Positions 12,921 to 19,924 of a stretch of DNA of 19,924 nucleotides are shown in pieces (the stretch's first letter is position 1; each line of letters opens with the position of its first letter). A program made the position numbers and the translations under genes. The DNA is from Oscillospiraceae bacterium (lineage in GTDB: Bacteria; Bacillota; Clostridia; Oscillospirales; Ruminococcaceae), in NCBI GenBank assembly GCA_900768705.1, contig CAAGEB010000085.1, positions 1 through 19,924 on the forward strand. Reading direction: 5' to 3'. The notes beneath the pieces are model-generated. The model worked only from the letters and a program-made list of their open reading frames with translations. It made no database searches and had not been told where the DNA came from.

Positions 12921-15900
12921 TCACTCCGGCAGATTTGCGGAACGGTTTGCACTGCGGTCTTTCAGCAGGAATATGGAAATTATCTTTGAGATAAATACCA
13001 GCGAATCCACCTGCTCATCCGTCCAGAAACGGTTGCTGCGAAGCTCGTTAAAGCCCACAAAGCCTTTCCATACACCGTTGTCCAGTATAGCACACTGAAG
13101 AATGGATTTTGTATTGGTCCAGAGATTTATATTGCGCCGTCCCTCGTCCAAGTCGTTTATGTCGTGGCAGTAAAGGATTCCGTCATCATTCATAAGGCTG
13201 CCGTAATTTCCGCCCAGATCCTTTTGGTAGGACAGGTTCTGAAGCATAGCCTTTTTGGATTCCACACCCTCGTTGCACCATTCAAAGGTATTGGAGCAGT
13301 AAAGTCCGTCGTCGCTGTCCTCAAAAATGTACACAAGGCTTACATCGAAGGTTTTTCCCACCAGCTCCAGCATCTGATTTATGCCATCGGTAATATTTGT
13401 GCTGCCGTAAAGCGCACTGAAAACCCGCATTATCAGCGAGGACATAAAGCTGGGATTGGAGCTTATTTCAACGCTGTTGCGTCCTGTTCTGACAGCGGAT
13501 TCGGTTCTGAATGTACCTTGGGTCATTTCCTCCCCGTCAAATATCGCAACGCAGTTCTTGCCGGAATTTTTCGCCTGATAAAGAGCCGTATCCGCCTGCT
13601 CCACCAGCATTCTGTAATTTCTGTTCGTCTCGGAAACCTCCGACACGCCTATACTGCACTTTACGCTGCCCTGCTTGGGGATTTCAATTTCCTTGATTTT
13701 TTCAAGAATAAGCCAGCCCTTTTTTTCGGCAAGAGCCGCATTGGTATGGGGCAGAAATACAAAGAATTCGTCTCCGCCGTACCGTCCGATAATATCGCTT
13801 TCACGGAATACCTGCTTGACGGCCGCAGCAAATTTTTTCAGAAATTCATCGCCGAACATGTGTCCCAGACTGTCGTTAATGCTTTTGAAGTCATCTACAT
13901 CTATCATCATCAGCGCACCGGAAGAGCTTTTTTCCAGTTCGGTTTTTATCAGCTGCTCTGTGGTGGATTTGTTGAAAACATTCACGCACAGTGAATCGTA
14001 CATAGCCTTTTCTCTGATTTCGTCCACCCGTGACATTTCGTCGTCCACATCGTCGAATTTTCCGATTATTCTGAACACAACCCCTTCCTCATCGCAGAGA
14101 CTTTTGAAGAAAGCACGGTAGCGTTTCGGAGAGTTCCCGGTGTTTATTCTGACAACCAGCTCTGCGGTGTCCTCTTCATCGGAAAGTCTTTTCAGCGTTC
14201 TGACAAAGTTCTGTCTGTCTGCACTGTCGATCAGCTCAAGACTGTCGGCATTTTCACTTAGCCTGTAGATTACGGAATATTGCTGTCCGTCGGAAAAGGG
14301 ATTGCGGTAGCTCAGTTCATCTACATCGGGACGGTAATTGAAAACAATAGTTCCTGTTTCCGCCAGCAGCACCTGATACAGCTGCTGCTGCGCCGTTTCC
14401 CGACGGCGGTTTTCGATTTCGTCGCTTATATCGGAAACCGTGGAGTAAATGAGCGTGTTGTTTTTTTCGGCAAGAACCCTGTATATAACACGAAGCCAGC
14501 GGCTTTCTCCGGACAGCGGGGTATATTTGAAGGAATACTCCCCCGAAGTGCCGGGAATGAGTATGTTGTTGCGGACGAATTCTTCCATGACCCGGGGATT
14601 GTAGTTATTTTCCGAGCTTGTAATTCCGAAAAGTTTGTACATTTTATCGCTTATGTACAGCGGTACGGGCATACCCTTTTCCAGTCGGAAAATTCCCACG
14701 CCCACGGGCAGGTGGCGGACGGTTTTCTGCAGCAGAGCGTCCGAACGCCTTACGGCTTCCTTTGCTGTTTCCCGGAGCGCAGAGGAGCGATAAGGCGATC
14801 CGCTTTCAATTTCACGGGTTACATCATTGAAGGCAATGCAGATTATCGGACGGCTGTCTGTGCCGCCGAGACGGTTGTGTATGCCGTTCAAGTACATAAG
14901 CTTGCCCTTGCTGTTGTATCTGCGGACAACCGCACGAACTGCCGCACCTGTCCGTGCCGCTTCAAGGCAGGCATTTTTCGATATTTCCAGATCCTCCGGA
15001 TATACATTATCCCAGATGTTTGTCTTATCCTTTATAAAGGAATTATCGTCATACCCCATCATACGGTTGTAGCCTTCGTTTACCCGTATAACCTCCAGCC
15101 TGCCGTCATAAAGCTCATAAATACCCAAAGCTCCGTAAACGCTGTCAATAAGTTTGGTAACAAGCGGATTTCCGCCGAAAATCTCGTTTATCTCATTTCC
15201 CAGCTCCTCGGTGGCAATGATTTCGTTGGCGTCCACACTTCCTTTGGCAATAAGTGCGGTAAATTCTTCCTCCGGATTTGGCTTTGCAAAATAAAAGCCC
15301 TGAATATAGCTGCAGCCGATACTTGCAAGGAACTCCAGCTGCTCCTTTGTTTCCACGCCCTCTGCCAGCATAGGAATATCCATCCATCTTGCCAGCCGTG
15401 CAACGGAGGTTACTATTGTGCCGACCCGCTGGTTTTTCTCAAAGCCCTGCATGAATTTCATATCCAGCTTGAGAATATCAATGGGGATATCTTTCAGAGT
15501 ATTAAGGGAAGAATATCCGCTGCCGAAGTCGTCCATAAGCACCGGGTATCCCTTTTCCCTGAATTTTTTTACCGTATCCAGCAGCTGGGAGGGATTGTCG
15601 TTGTAAGCACTTTCGGTAATTTCAATTCGGAAGATATCGGGAGACACCTCGTATTTATCGGTAAGATTACAGATTATATCAAAAAGCTTCGGATTGTAAA
15701 GGCTGGTTCTTGACAGATTAACAGAAATGGGGAACGGTTTGAGTCCAAGCTCCGAACGCTTTTTGTGGTATTTGCACACCTGCTCCATTACATACAGATC
15801 CAGCTCCGCAATAAATCCGTTCTTCTCGAAAACGGGGATAAATCTTCCGGGAGAAATCATTCCCTTTGTGGGATGATTCCAGCGCACCAGTGCTTCGGCG

Positions 15901-17678
15901 CTTACAAACTGCTCCGCTTTAACTCCGTAAACCGCCTGAAAATATACGCAGAATTCACCGTTTCTCAAAGCGCGGTGGCTTTCGTCGCAGATTTCCTGTT
16001 CCTCAAGTATGCGCCGACGCATGGTTTCATCGTAATGAGCAATATGCTCCCGCAGACTTCCCGTAACGGAGCGACAGGCAATTGCCGCCCGGTCTATCAT
16101 ATCGGCAGCTGTATTTGAACGGTCGGAAACACGATATACTCCTATGTAAATCTGAATATCGTTGGGAACCAGCCCGCTGTCCATAACAGCCTGCTGAACG
16201 GTATTGAGTAGGGCACGGGGATGAATTCCCTGCTCGGAATAGGGGGTGAGTATAGCAAAATTGTCGGCAAAAAGCCTTGCATATTCACCCTTTCCGGTTA
16301 CAACGGTTCTTATAGCGCAGGCAATGACACAGAGTATTTTATCCCCCGTTTCTCTTCCAAGCATATCGTTTACGGCTTTAAACCCGCCGATATTCAGCAC
16401 CAGAATGGTGTATTCCCGATTGGGATTTTCGGAAAGGATTTTTTCCGTATCTTTAAGGAATGCGGCACGGTTGTGCAGTCCGGTCAGCCGGTCGTAATAA
16501 GCTGCCATTTTCAGATCCTGCTCATAGGCTTTTTCCTTGGTTATATCGGTTATGAACGAATGAAGATTCTGCTGTCCGTCCTTATCGGTGCGGATTATGG
16601 AATTCATGGAAAGCCAAAGCTTTCTTCCGTCACGGGAGGTGCAGGAAAAATCATATCTGAGCCGACAGTCGGATTTAAGGGCTTTTTCTATTTCTTCCCT
16701 TACGGCAAGCGTATCTTCGGCAGATATGTATTCTACGGGATTTTCCCGTACTCTTCGTGAAAACTCCTCAAAGTCGGAGTAACCCAGTATTTCAGCCAGT
16801 CCTTTTGAAACATACAGAGTCTTGAAATGACCGTCCTGGGTACGCTGCGAGTAGGACATTCCGCCCGGTGCGCTTGAAATAAGGTATTCAAGTCTGGATT
16901 TGTTTTCCCGAAGCCTTGCGTCGGCTTCTTTTACACGGATTTCCTGACGCTTTTCGGCGTTCATATCCAGAAATACGCAGTACAGCTCCGATTTTTTGTC
17001 CTTTTCATTCAAACCGGAAGCGATCAGCCGTATCCATTGACAGTCGGGAGATTTTTCATCGCCTACGGAGAAAATGAATGAGAATTTATTGCTGTTTCGT
17101 GCCTCGATAATAAAGGATTTAAGCCACTTGGGCAGATTATCCGCACAAAACTGCGACATAAATTCGCTGTCGTTCATTCCGAACAGAGAAAGCAGCTCGC
17201 TGTTGAAATAGCTGCAAAAGGCGGTTTTGCCGTCGGTTTCGATAACCGCCACTCCGCCGGGAAGATTGTTGATAAGTGCGGAATAGTGAAGTTCCCGCAG
17301 AGCGGTGCCTTCCGTATGTGTTTTGTCCGAGCATAGTCGGATAACGGTGTTTATGGTGCGGGCAATAGTATCCGAGCTGTCCTCCGGGGAAATGAAATCC
17401 GCCGCTCCCGCTTCCAGAGAACGGGTCTGTAACTCTTTATCATCTGTGCAAACCACCACGGGAATGCCGTAATGACCTGCCGTTTTTTCCAACATTTCAA
17501 AACCGTTGCTTATGGAATCCATATCCAGAAGGATAATGTCAATGTTCTTGTTTTCATTCAGCGTATAGAATACCTCGCCGCCTGTTGCGGCGGTGAGAAT
17601 GTCACAATATGCCTTGACCTTTCTTTCCAGCTGCGTATTTTTATCAGCGATTATCAGAGCAAGAACGCCTTTCCCCAT
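12921..17678 (-). CDS. Giant c-di-GMP turnover protein: REC-like, PAS, GGDEF(degenerate), EAL, PAS, GGDEF, GAF
   Basis: A 1585-residue soluble signalling protein. Residues 5-115 resemble a receiver with D52 but lack the switch lysine (DFISPED). PAS-like domains lie at about 130-240 and 260-385. The first GGDEF (395-550) is degenerate: FADNF at 470-474, and LNIGGF for the metal-site DxDxF. The EAL domain (568-805) is intact: E595 (EALVRW), N654, E686, D716/D717 (DDFGSGYSS), K737, E773, Q793. PAS-like regions follow at 840-957, 980-1090 and 1100-1210. The second GGDEF has GGDEF at 1301-1305 and I-site R1292-x-x-D1295, though its usual LTGLYNR is LCVNVFNK. A GAF-like domain (1410-1575) ends it. 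It probably both makes and degrades c-di-GMP. There are no membrane segments. AGGAG 9 nt before the ATG at 17678 fixes the start. Confidence 0.93.
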   Translation of the reverse strand: MGKGVLALIIADKNTQLERKVKAYCDILTAATGGEVFYTLNENKNIDIILLDMDSISNGFEMLEKTAGHYGIPVVVCTDDKELQTRSLEAGAADFISPEDSSDTIARTINTVIRLCSDKTHTEGTALRELHYSALINNLPGGVAVIETDGKTAFCSYFNSELLSLFGMNDSEFMSQFCADNLPKWLKSFIIEARNSNKFSFIFSVGDEKSPDCQWIRLIASGLNEKDKKSELYCVFLDMNAEKRQEIRVKEADARLRENKSRLEYLISSAPGGMSYSQRTQDGHFKTLYVSKGLAEILGYSDFEEFSRRVRENPVEYISAEDTLAVREEIEKALKSDCRLRYDFSCTSRDGRKLWLSMNSIIRTDKDGQQNLHSFITDITKEKAYEQDLKMAAYYDRLTGLHNRAAFLKDTEKILSENPNREYTILVLNIGGFKAVNDMLGRETGDKILCVIACAIRTVVTGKGEYARLFADNFAILTPYSEQGIHPRALLNTVQQAVMDSGLVPNDIQIYIGVYRVSDRSNTAADMIDRAAIACRSVTGSLREHIAHYDETMRRRILEEQEICDESHRALRNGEFCVYFQAVYGVKAEQFVSAEALVRWNHPTKGMISPGRFIPVFEKNGFIAELDLYVMEQVCKYHKKRSELGLKPFPISVNLSRTSLYNPKLFDIICNLTDKYEVSPDIFRIEITESAYNDNPSQLLDTVKKFREKGYPVLMDDFGSGYSSLNTLKDIPIDILKLDMKFMQGFEKNQRVGTIVTSVARLARWMDIPMLAEGVETKEQLEFLASIGCSYIQGFYFAKPNPEEEFTALIAKGSVDANEIIATEELGNEINEIFGGNPLVTKLIDSVYGALGIYELYDGRLEVIRVNEGYNRMMGYDDNSFIKDKTNIWDNVYPEDLEISKNACLEAARTGAAVRAVVRRYNSKGKLMYLNGIHNRLGGTDSRPIICIAFNDVTREIESGSPYRSSALRETAKEAVRRSDALLQKTVRHLPVGVGIFRLEKGMPVPLYISDKMYKLFGITSSENNYNPRVMEEFVRNNILIPGTSGEYSFKYTPLSGESRWLRVIYRVLAEKNNTLIYSTVSDISDEIENRRRETAQQQLYQVLLAETGTIVFNYRPDVDELSYRNPFSDGQQYSVIYRLSENADSLELIDSADRQNFVRTLKRLSDEEDTAELVVRINTGNSPKRYRAFFKSLCDEEGVVFRIIGKFDDVDDEMSRVDEIREKAMYDSLCVNVFNKSTTEQLIKTELEKSSSGALMMIDVDDFKSINDSLGHMFGDEFLKKFAAAVKQVFRESDIIGRYGGDEFFVFLPHTNAALAEKKGWLILEKIKEIEIPKQGSVKCSIGVSEVSETNRNYRMLVEQADTALYQAKNSGKNCVAIFDGEEMTQGTFRTESAVRTGRNSVEISSNPSFMSSLIMRVFSALYGSTNITDGINQMLELVGKTFDVSLVYIFEDSDDGLYCSNTFEWCNEGVESKKAMLQNLSYQKDLGGNYGSLMNDDGILYCHDINDLDEGRRNINLWTNTKSILQCAILDNGVWKGFVGFNELRSNRFWTDEQVDSLVFISKIISIFLLKDRSANRSANLPE

Positions 17679-17719
17679 ACAACGCATCTCCTTTCGCATT
17701 TACACACCCATACAATGTA

Positions 17720-17749
17720 ATTATACACCAATCTGTGGTATTTTGTCAA
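17720..17749 (-). promoter_or_regulatory. Promoter of the c-di-GMP protein gene
   Basis: The minus strand reads TTGACA (17749-17744), 18 nt, then TATAAT (17725-17720). Both boxes are perfect, with about 35 nt from the start of transcription to the ATG. Confidence 0.82.
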
Positions 17750-17779
17750 GGCAAATATGGTGAGGAATATACGCAATAC

Positions 17780-17808
17780 AAAAAAGGAGCCGCAAGTTTT
17801 CTCACGGC
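17780..17808 (-). terminator. Intrinsic terminator of the truncated minus-strand gene
   Basis: On the minus strand GCCGTGAG-AAAA-CTTGCGGC forms an 8-bp stem with two G-U pairs, followed by TCC and six T. It lies 25 bp past the stop of the gene remnant at 17834. Confidence 0.7.
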
Positions 17809-17833
17809 CCAGTATATTTGATTTGTGGTTTAA

Positions 17834-17899
17834 TTACCAAGTCTTTAACCACTCTTCAATAGCTTTTTGACGAGCTTCTACTGATGTGCTATAATAAAG
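17834..17899 (-). pseudogene. C-terminal remnant of an unidentified gene cut by the IS element
   Basis: An open frame runs from the IS edge to a TAA: 21 codons, LYYSTSVEARQKAIEEWLKT then W. Its own terminator lies just beyond, so it looks like the true end of a gene whose upstream part is missing. The sequence is too short for me to name a family. It points toward the c-di-GMP gene on the same strand. Confidence 0.55.
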
Positions 17900-17929
17900 T
17901 TGTAACACCCACCCCCAAAGTGATATAAT
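17900..17929 (+). promoter_or_regulatory. IS promoter with -35 inside the left inverted repeat
   Basis: TTGTAA (17900-17905), 18 nt, then TATAAT (17924-17929). The -35 is part of the terminal repeat, where bound transposase could block it. AGGAGGG (17936-17942) then serves orfA. Confidence 0.6.
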
Positions 17930-17949
17930 AAACACAGGAGGGAAAAGCA

Positions 17950-18231
17950 ATGGCAAGTTACGACGAAGAATTCAAGAAAAGGCTGGTGCGGATGCACTTA
18001 GAAGAGGGACGGACGATAAAAAGTCTGTCGGATGAGTACCACGTTTCTGAGAACGGAATCGGGTACTGGCTGAAGAAATACCGCGAAGAATGCTCAAAAG
18101 ATCCTGCTGCAAAGGAAGAATACGACCTCATGAAAGAAAATCTCAAACTCCGAAAGGAGCTTGAAGAAATGAAAAAGGAAAACGAATTCCTAAAAAAAGC
18201 AGCGGCATTCTTCGCGAAGGAGATCGATTAG
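17950..18231 (+). CDS. IS3-family transposase OrfA
   Basis: A 93-residue DNA-binding protein. An N-terminal helix-turn-helix (RTIKSLSDEYHVSENGIGYWL, about residues 21-41, described here by its ends RTIKSLS and GIGYWL) recognises the element ends. A C-terminal coiled coil (LKLRKELEEMKKENEFLKKA) mediates dimer formation. AGGAGGG 7 nt upstream gives strong translation. Near its end the run of seven A at 18192-18198 is read CTA AAA AAA GCA and forms an A AAA AAA slippery site. A -1 shift there leads straight into the OrfB frame and makes the full OrfAB transposase. Unshifted product acts as a regulator in known IS3 members. Confidence 0.92.
   Translation: MASYDEEFKKRLVRMHLEEGRTIKSLSDEYHVSENGIGYWLKKYREECSKDPAAKEEYDLMKENLKLRKELEEMKKENEFLKKAAAFFAKEID
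18192..18198 (+). promoter_or_regulatory. Programmed -1 frameshift site (A7)
   Basis: A_AAA_AAA in the OrfA frame, about 11 codons before its stop. After the shift the reading continues SSGILREGDRLAAYRFIDQN in the OrfB frame with no stop. This is the standard IS3 arrangement. Confidence 0.8.
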
Positions 18232-19091
18232 CAGCATATCGATTTATCGACCAAAACAAAGGTACGATGGGCTTAAGATGGCTTCTCAGAAGGCTTGGTA
18301 TATGCCCTAACGCCTACTACAATTATCTCAAGAACAGAAAAGCAGAGTATCGCCAAAATAAGGCGAAGCTCCTGGCTATCATAGCCCAGATCTATCATGA
18401 ACGCAAAGGAATTCCGGGTTACCGGTTGATGACTGTACTTCTGAAAAACAAAGGTGTCAGCATCAGCGGAACCACCTGCCACAAGTACATGAACGTGGAA
18501 CTTAAGCTGTTTTCCGTAACCCGGAGGCATAAGCCAGGCTACCATAAAGGGACTGCTCACAAGGTTTTTGAGAATCTGCTCAAACGGAATTTCACCACTG
18601 ATATGCCTGACATAATCTGGTGTACCGACTTCACCTACATACCACTTTCAGACGGTAGTATGAGATACAACTGCACGATCCTCGACCTGTATGATCGCAG
18701 CGTTATCGCAAGCGTACATGGCAGAAATATTACGGCAGACCTTGGGATAAAGGCACTTGAAGCAGCAATAACTCAGCACCCATGGGTGCTGAAAAACGGC
18801 GTGATACTTCACAGTGACCAGGGTTCACAGTACACCTCGAAGGAATTCACCGACTACTGCTCTGACCACAACATAACCCAGAGCATGAGTCGTGCCGGGT
18901 GTCCCTACGACAACGCTCCCATGGAGCGTTACTTCAACACTTTGAAAAGCGAACTTATCTATCAGCACTCATATAGTTCTGAGGATAAACTATTCGCTGA
19001 CATTGACGATTACGTCCTGCTCTGGTATAATTCCGTCAGACCTCACTCGTTCAACAACGGGCTTACTCCTTGGCAGAAACGTATGGCTTGA
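18198..19091 (+). CDS. IS3-family transposase OrfB (catalytic), expressed by frameshift
   Basis: The catalytic half of OrfAB. Its frame opens at the slippery run and ends at 19091; an internal ATG at 18267 could give a shorter product but has no good ribosome site. The integrase-type DDE triad is intact: D in IIWCTDFTYIPL, D in ILHSDQGSQYTS, and E in PYDNAPMERYFNTLKSE, with 35 residues between the second D and the E, the IS3 spacing. The N-terminal part, RRLGICPNAYYNY to GIPGYRLMTVLL, is the usual HTH_21-type region. All motifs are intact, so the element could be active. Confidence 0.92.
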   Translation, partial: SSGILREGDRLAAYRFIDQNKGTMGLRWLLRRLGICPNAYYNYLKNRKAEYRQNKAKLLAIIAQIYHERKGIPGYRLMTVLLKNKGVSISGTTCHKYMNVELKLFSVTRRHKPGYHKGTAHKVFENLLKRNFTTDMPDIIWCTDFTYIPLSDGSMRYNCTILDLYDRSVIASVHGRNITADLGIKALEAAITQHPWVLKNGVILHSDQGSQYTSKEFTDYCSDHNITQSMSRAGCPYDNAPMERYFNTLKSELIYQHSYSSEDKLFADIDDYVLLWYNSVRPHSFNNGLTPWQKRMA

Positions 19092-19115
19092 TCTTTTTTG
19101 GGGAAATTGTTACAA

Positions 19116-19351
19116 TTTTGCTTGACAAGAACAATGCAACCGGAGCCGGCGATGCATTCTGGGGTGGATTTCTCTACCAGTTCTGTCGCTGCGGAAAACT
19201 TCCGGAAGAGGTATCTGTTTCTGAAACGGCATCATTTGCAGATTTCGGAAACGCTGTTGCAAGTGTCTGCGTTGAAAGCTATGGAGCGATTCCGGCAATG
19301 CCAACCATGGAACAGGTTATAGAAAAAATGCAGGAAGAAAGGCAGGAATAA
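19116..19351 (+). pseudogene. 3' fragment of a PfkB-family sugar kinase (fructokinase-like)
   Basis: From the IS right end an open frame reads LLDKNNATGAGDAFWGGFLY and on to KMQEERQE and TAA. NATGAGDAF is the PfkB signature 2, with the catalytic Asp of ribokinase-type kinases in GAGD. The usual 230-250 N-terminal residues with the substrate site are absent; they would lie where the IS now sits. The frame happens to be open back into the IS from an ATG at 19070, so a chimeric protein is possible but would not be a kinase. The stop lies 3 bp before the next gene, which suggests they were one operon. Confidence 0.85.
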
Positions 19352-19354
19352 AAC

Positions 19355-19747
19355 ATGGAGATAAAAGATATTGCAACCGGATTGCAGCATATTGGAATTC
19401 CAACGAATGATATTGCGGAAACAATTGCATTCTATGAAAAACTGGGATTTACCATTGCACTGCGTACAGAAAACAAGGAAGCAAAGGAACAGGTTACCTT
19501 TTTGCAGCTTGGCAATCTGATGATTGAGACCTATGAAAACCGTCATGCTGCAATGTGTTCAGGTGCAGTAGATCACATTGCAATTGATGTGAAAGATATT
19601 GAAGCAGCGCTTTCCTTTGTAAACGAGCGAAATCTGAATAATCTTAACGATTGTATTCATTTTCTTCCGTTCTGGGAAAATGGCGTAAGATTTTTCAAAA
19701 TCGAAGGTCCGAACAAGGAAATAATCGAATTCAGTCAGATTGTTTAA
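19355..19747 (+). CDS. VOC/glyoxalase-fold protein
   Basis: A 130-residue protein of the vicinal oxygen chelate fold, two beta-alpha-beta-beta-beta halves. GLQHIGIPTNDIAETIAFYEKLGF opens the first half (ends GLQHIGI and FYEKLGF), and VDHIAIDVKDIEAAL opens the second. Metal ligands expected for the family are visible: H12, the Glu of MIETYE, the His of VDHIAID and the Glu of EIIEFSQ. Substrate cannot be told: glyoxalase I, fosfomycin-type and other enzymes share this pattern. AGGAA about 6 nt upstream, overlapping the end of the kinase fragment, sets the start. Having lost its upstream operon, it may rely on IS-derived or readthrough transcription. Confidence 0.88.
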   Translation: MEIKDIATGLQHIGIPTNDIAETIAFYEKLGFTIALRTENKEAKEQVTFLQLGNLMIETYENRHAAMCSGAVDHIAIDVKDIEAALSFVNERNLNNLNDCIHFLPFWENGVRFFKIEGPNKEIIEFSQIV

Positions 19748-19753
19748 AATATC

Positions 19754-19816
19754 GATGCACCCTATTAAGGCACGGATAATCTTATCCGACAGTCTGATGG
19801 GGTGCATCATTTTTTT
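19754..19816 (+). terminator. Strong terminator after the VOC gene
   Basis: GATGCACCC (19754-19762) pairs with GGGTGCATC (19800-19808), followed by AT and six or more T. The loop contains GGATAATCTTATCC as an inner stem and a relative of the lysozyme-flank motif (GACAGTCTGAT). Confidence 0.85.
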
Positions 19817-19829
19817 ACTTGCTATTTTA

Positions 19830-19924
19830 TGGGCATCTCTAAAAACCGGTTTGAACAGAGAAAATCGGCAGGGTGCGTCGGCTGCAAGGAAAGCCGACGA
19901 AGCAAGGCTGTATGCCTTGCGAGG
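19830..19924. other. Tandem tight hairpins at the window edge
   Basis: GCATCTCTAAAAACC is followed by the palindrome AAACCGGTTT, then CGTCGGCT/AGCCGACG (8 bp, about 19878-19901) and GCAAGGC-TGTAT-GCCTTGC (19903-19921). The loop of the first contains GCAAGG, which could also pair with CCTTGC of the second. It has no coding potential. It may be a structured RNA or the end of a repeat or mobile element that continues beyond the window. Confidence 0.5.

Larger units (their letters stand above)
17900..19115 (+). mobile_element. Complete IS3-family insertion sequence
   Basis: An element of about 1.2 kb with two overlapping transposase frames. Its ends are inverted: TTGTAACACCCACCCCCAAA on the left and, read inward from the right, TTGTAACAATTTCCCCAAAA. 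They share TTGTAACA and a CCCCAAA block. The exact last base is uncertain by one. No target duplication is visible: the left flank ends AAG and the right flank begins TTT. The two flanks belong to different, oppositely oriented broken genes, so the element marks a rearrangement or deletion and not a simple insertion. Confidence 0.88.

Noticed and set aside
13164..13994. 276-codon open frame on the plus strand
   Set aside because: Antisense shadow of the second GGDEF and GAF region; no ribosome site or domain.
14280..15713. 477-codon open frame on the plus strand
   Set aside because: It lies wholly antisense to the c-di-GMP gene, whose protein shows clear domains; the antisense frame has none.

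Overview
The window looks like chromosomal DNA from a moderate-GC Firmicute, most likely an Oscillospiraceae (Ruminococcus-like) gut or rumen bacterium. This is inferred from the near-consensus TTGACA/TATAAT promoters, strong AGGAGG-type ribosome sites, a four-cysteine zinc-type L32, a Gram-positive-style DnaE, the style of the secreted-protein signal peptides, and a very large c-di-GMP protein. No rRNA, tRNA or CRISPR array is visible.

Layout. Positions 1-300 hold three copies of an interspersed repeat separated by GC hairpins, just downstream of dnaE. A co-directional minus-strand housekeeping run follows (read right to left): an Rsm22-family methyltransferase-like protein and an Sfp-type phosphopantetheinyl transferase (one transcription unit), then pgi with a small P-loop protein, then rpmF, then dnaE. 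A plus-strand acylphosphatase gene is transcribed divergently from the Rsm22 gene. It converges, across a 13-bp-stem hairpin, on a secreted two-Fn3-domain protein (minus). Next comes about 0.5 kb of AT-rich DNA without genes. Beyond it lies a minus-strand ABC ATPase of the antibiotic-peptide efflux/sensing (BceA-like) type, whose overlapping partner permease survives only as a 43-codon N-terminal stub. A mosaic of palindromic repeats (10835-11174) carries two more copies of the first repeat family in opposite orientation. Then comes a secreted GH25 lysozyme with a beta-helix-like N-terminal region. The lysozyme gene is bracketed by a near-identical 24-bp inverted repeat. Upstream of it is a 1585-residue c-di-GMP turnover protein (degenerate receiver, PAS domains, degenerate GGDEF, intact EAL, PAS domains, intact GGDEF with I-site, GAF).

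The right end is accessory and rearranged. A complete IS3-family element (about 17900-19115) has an A7 frameshift site and a DDE catalytic triad. It sits between two gene remnants: a 21-codon C-terminal scrap on the minus strand and the 3' end of a PfkB-type sugar kinase on the plus strand. An intact VOC/glyoxalase-like gene and a strong terminator follow, and the window ends in a pair of tight hairpins.

I see no single complete novel system. The most interesting material is the modular interspersed repeat family, the inverted repeats around the lysozyme gene, the decapitated ABC transporter with a possible mobile-element junction, and several 5' leaders with mutually exclusive pairings.
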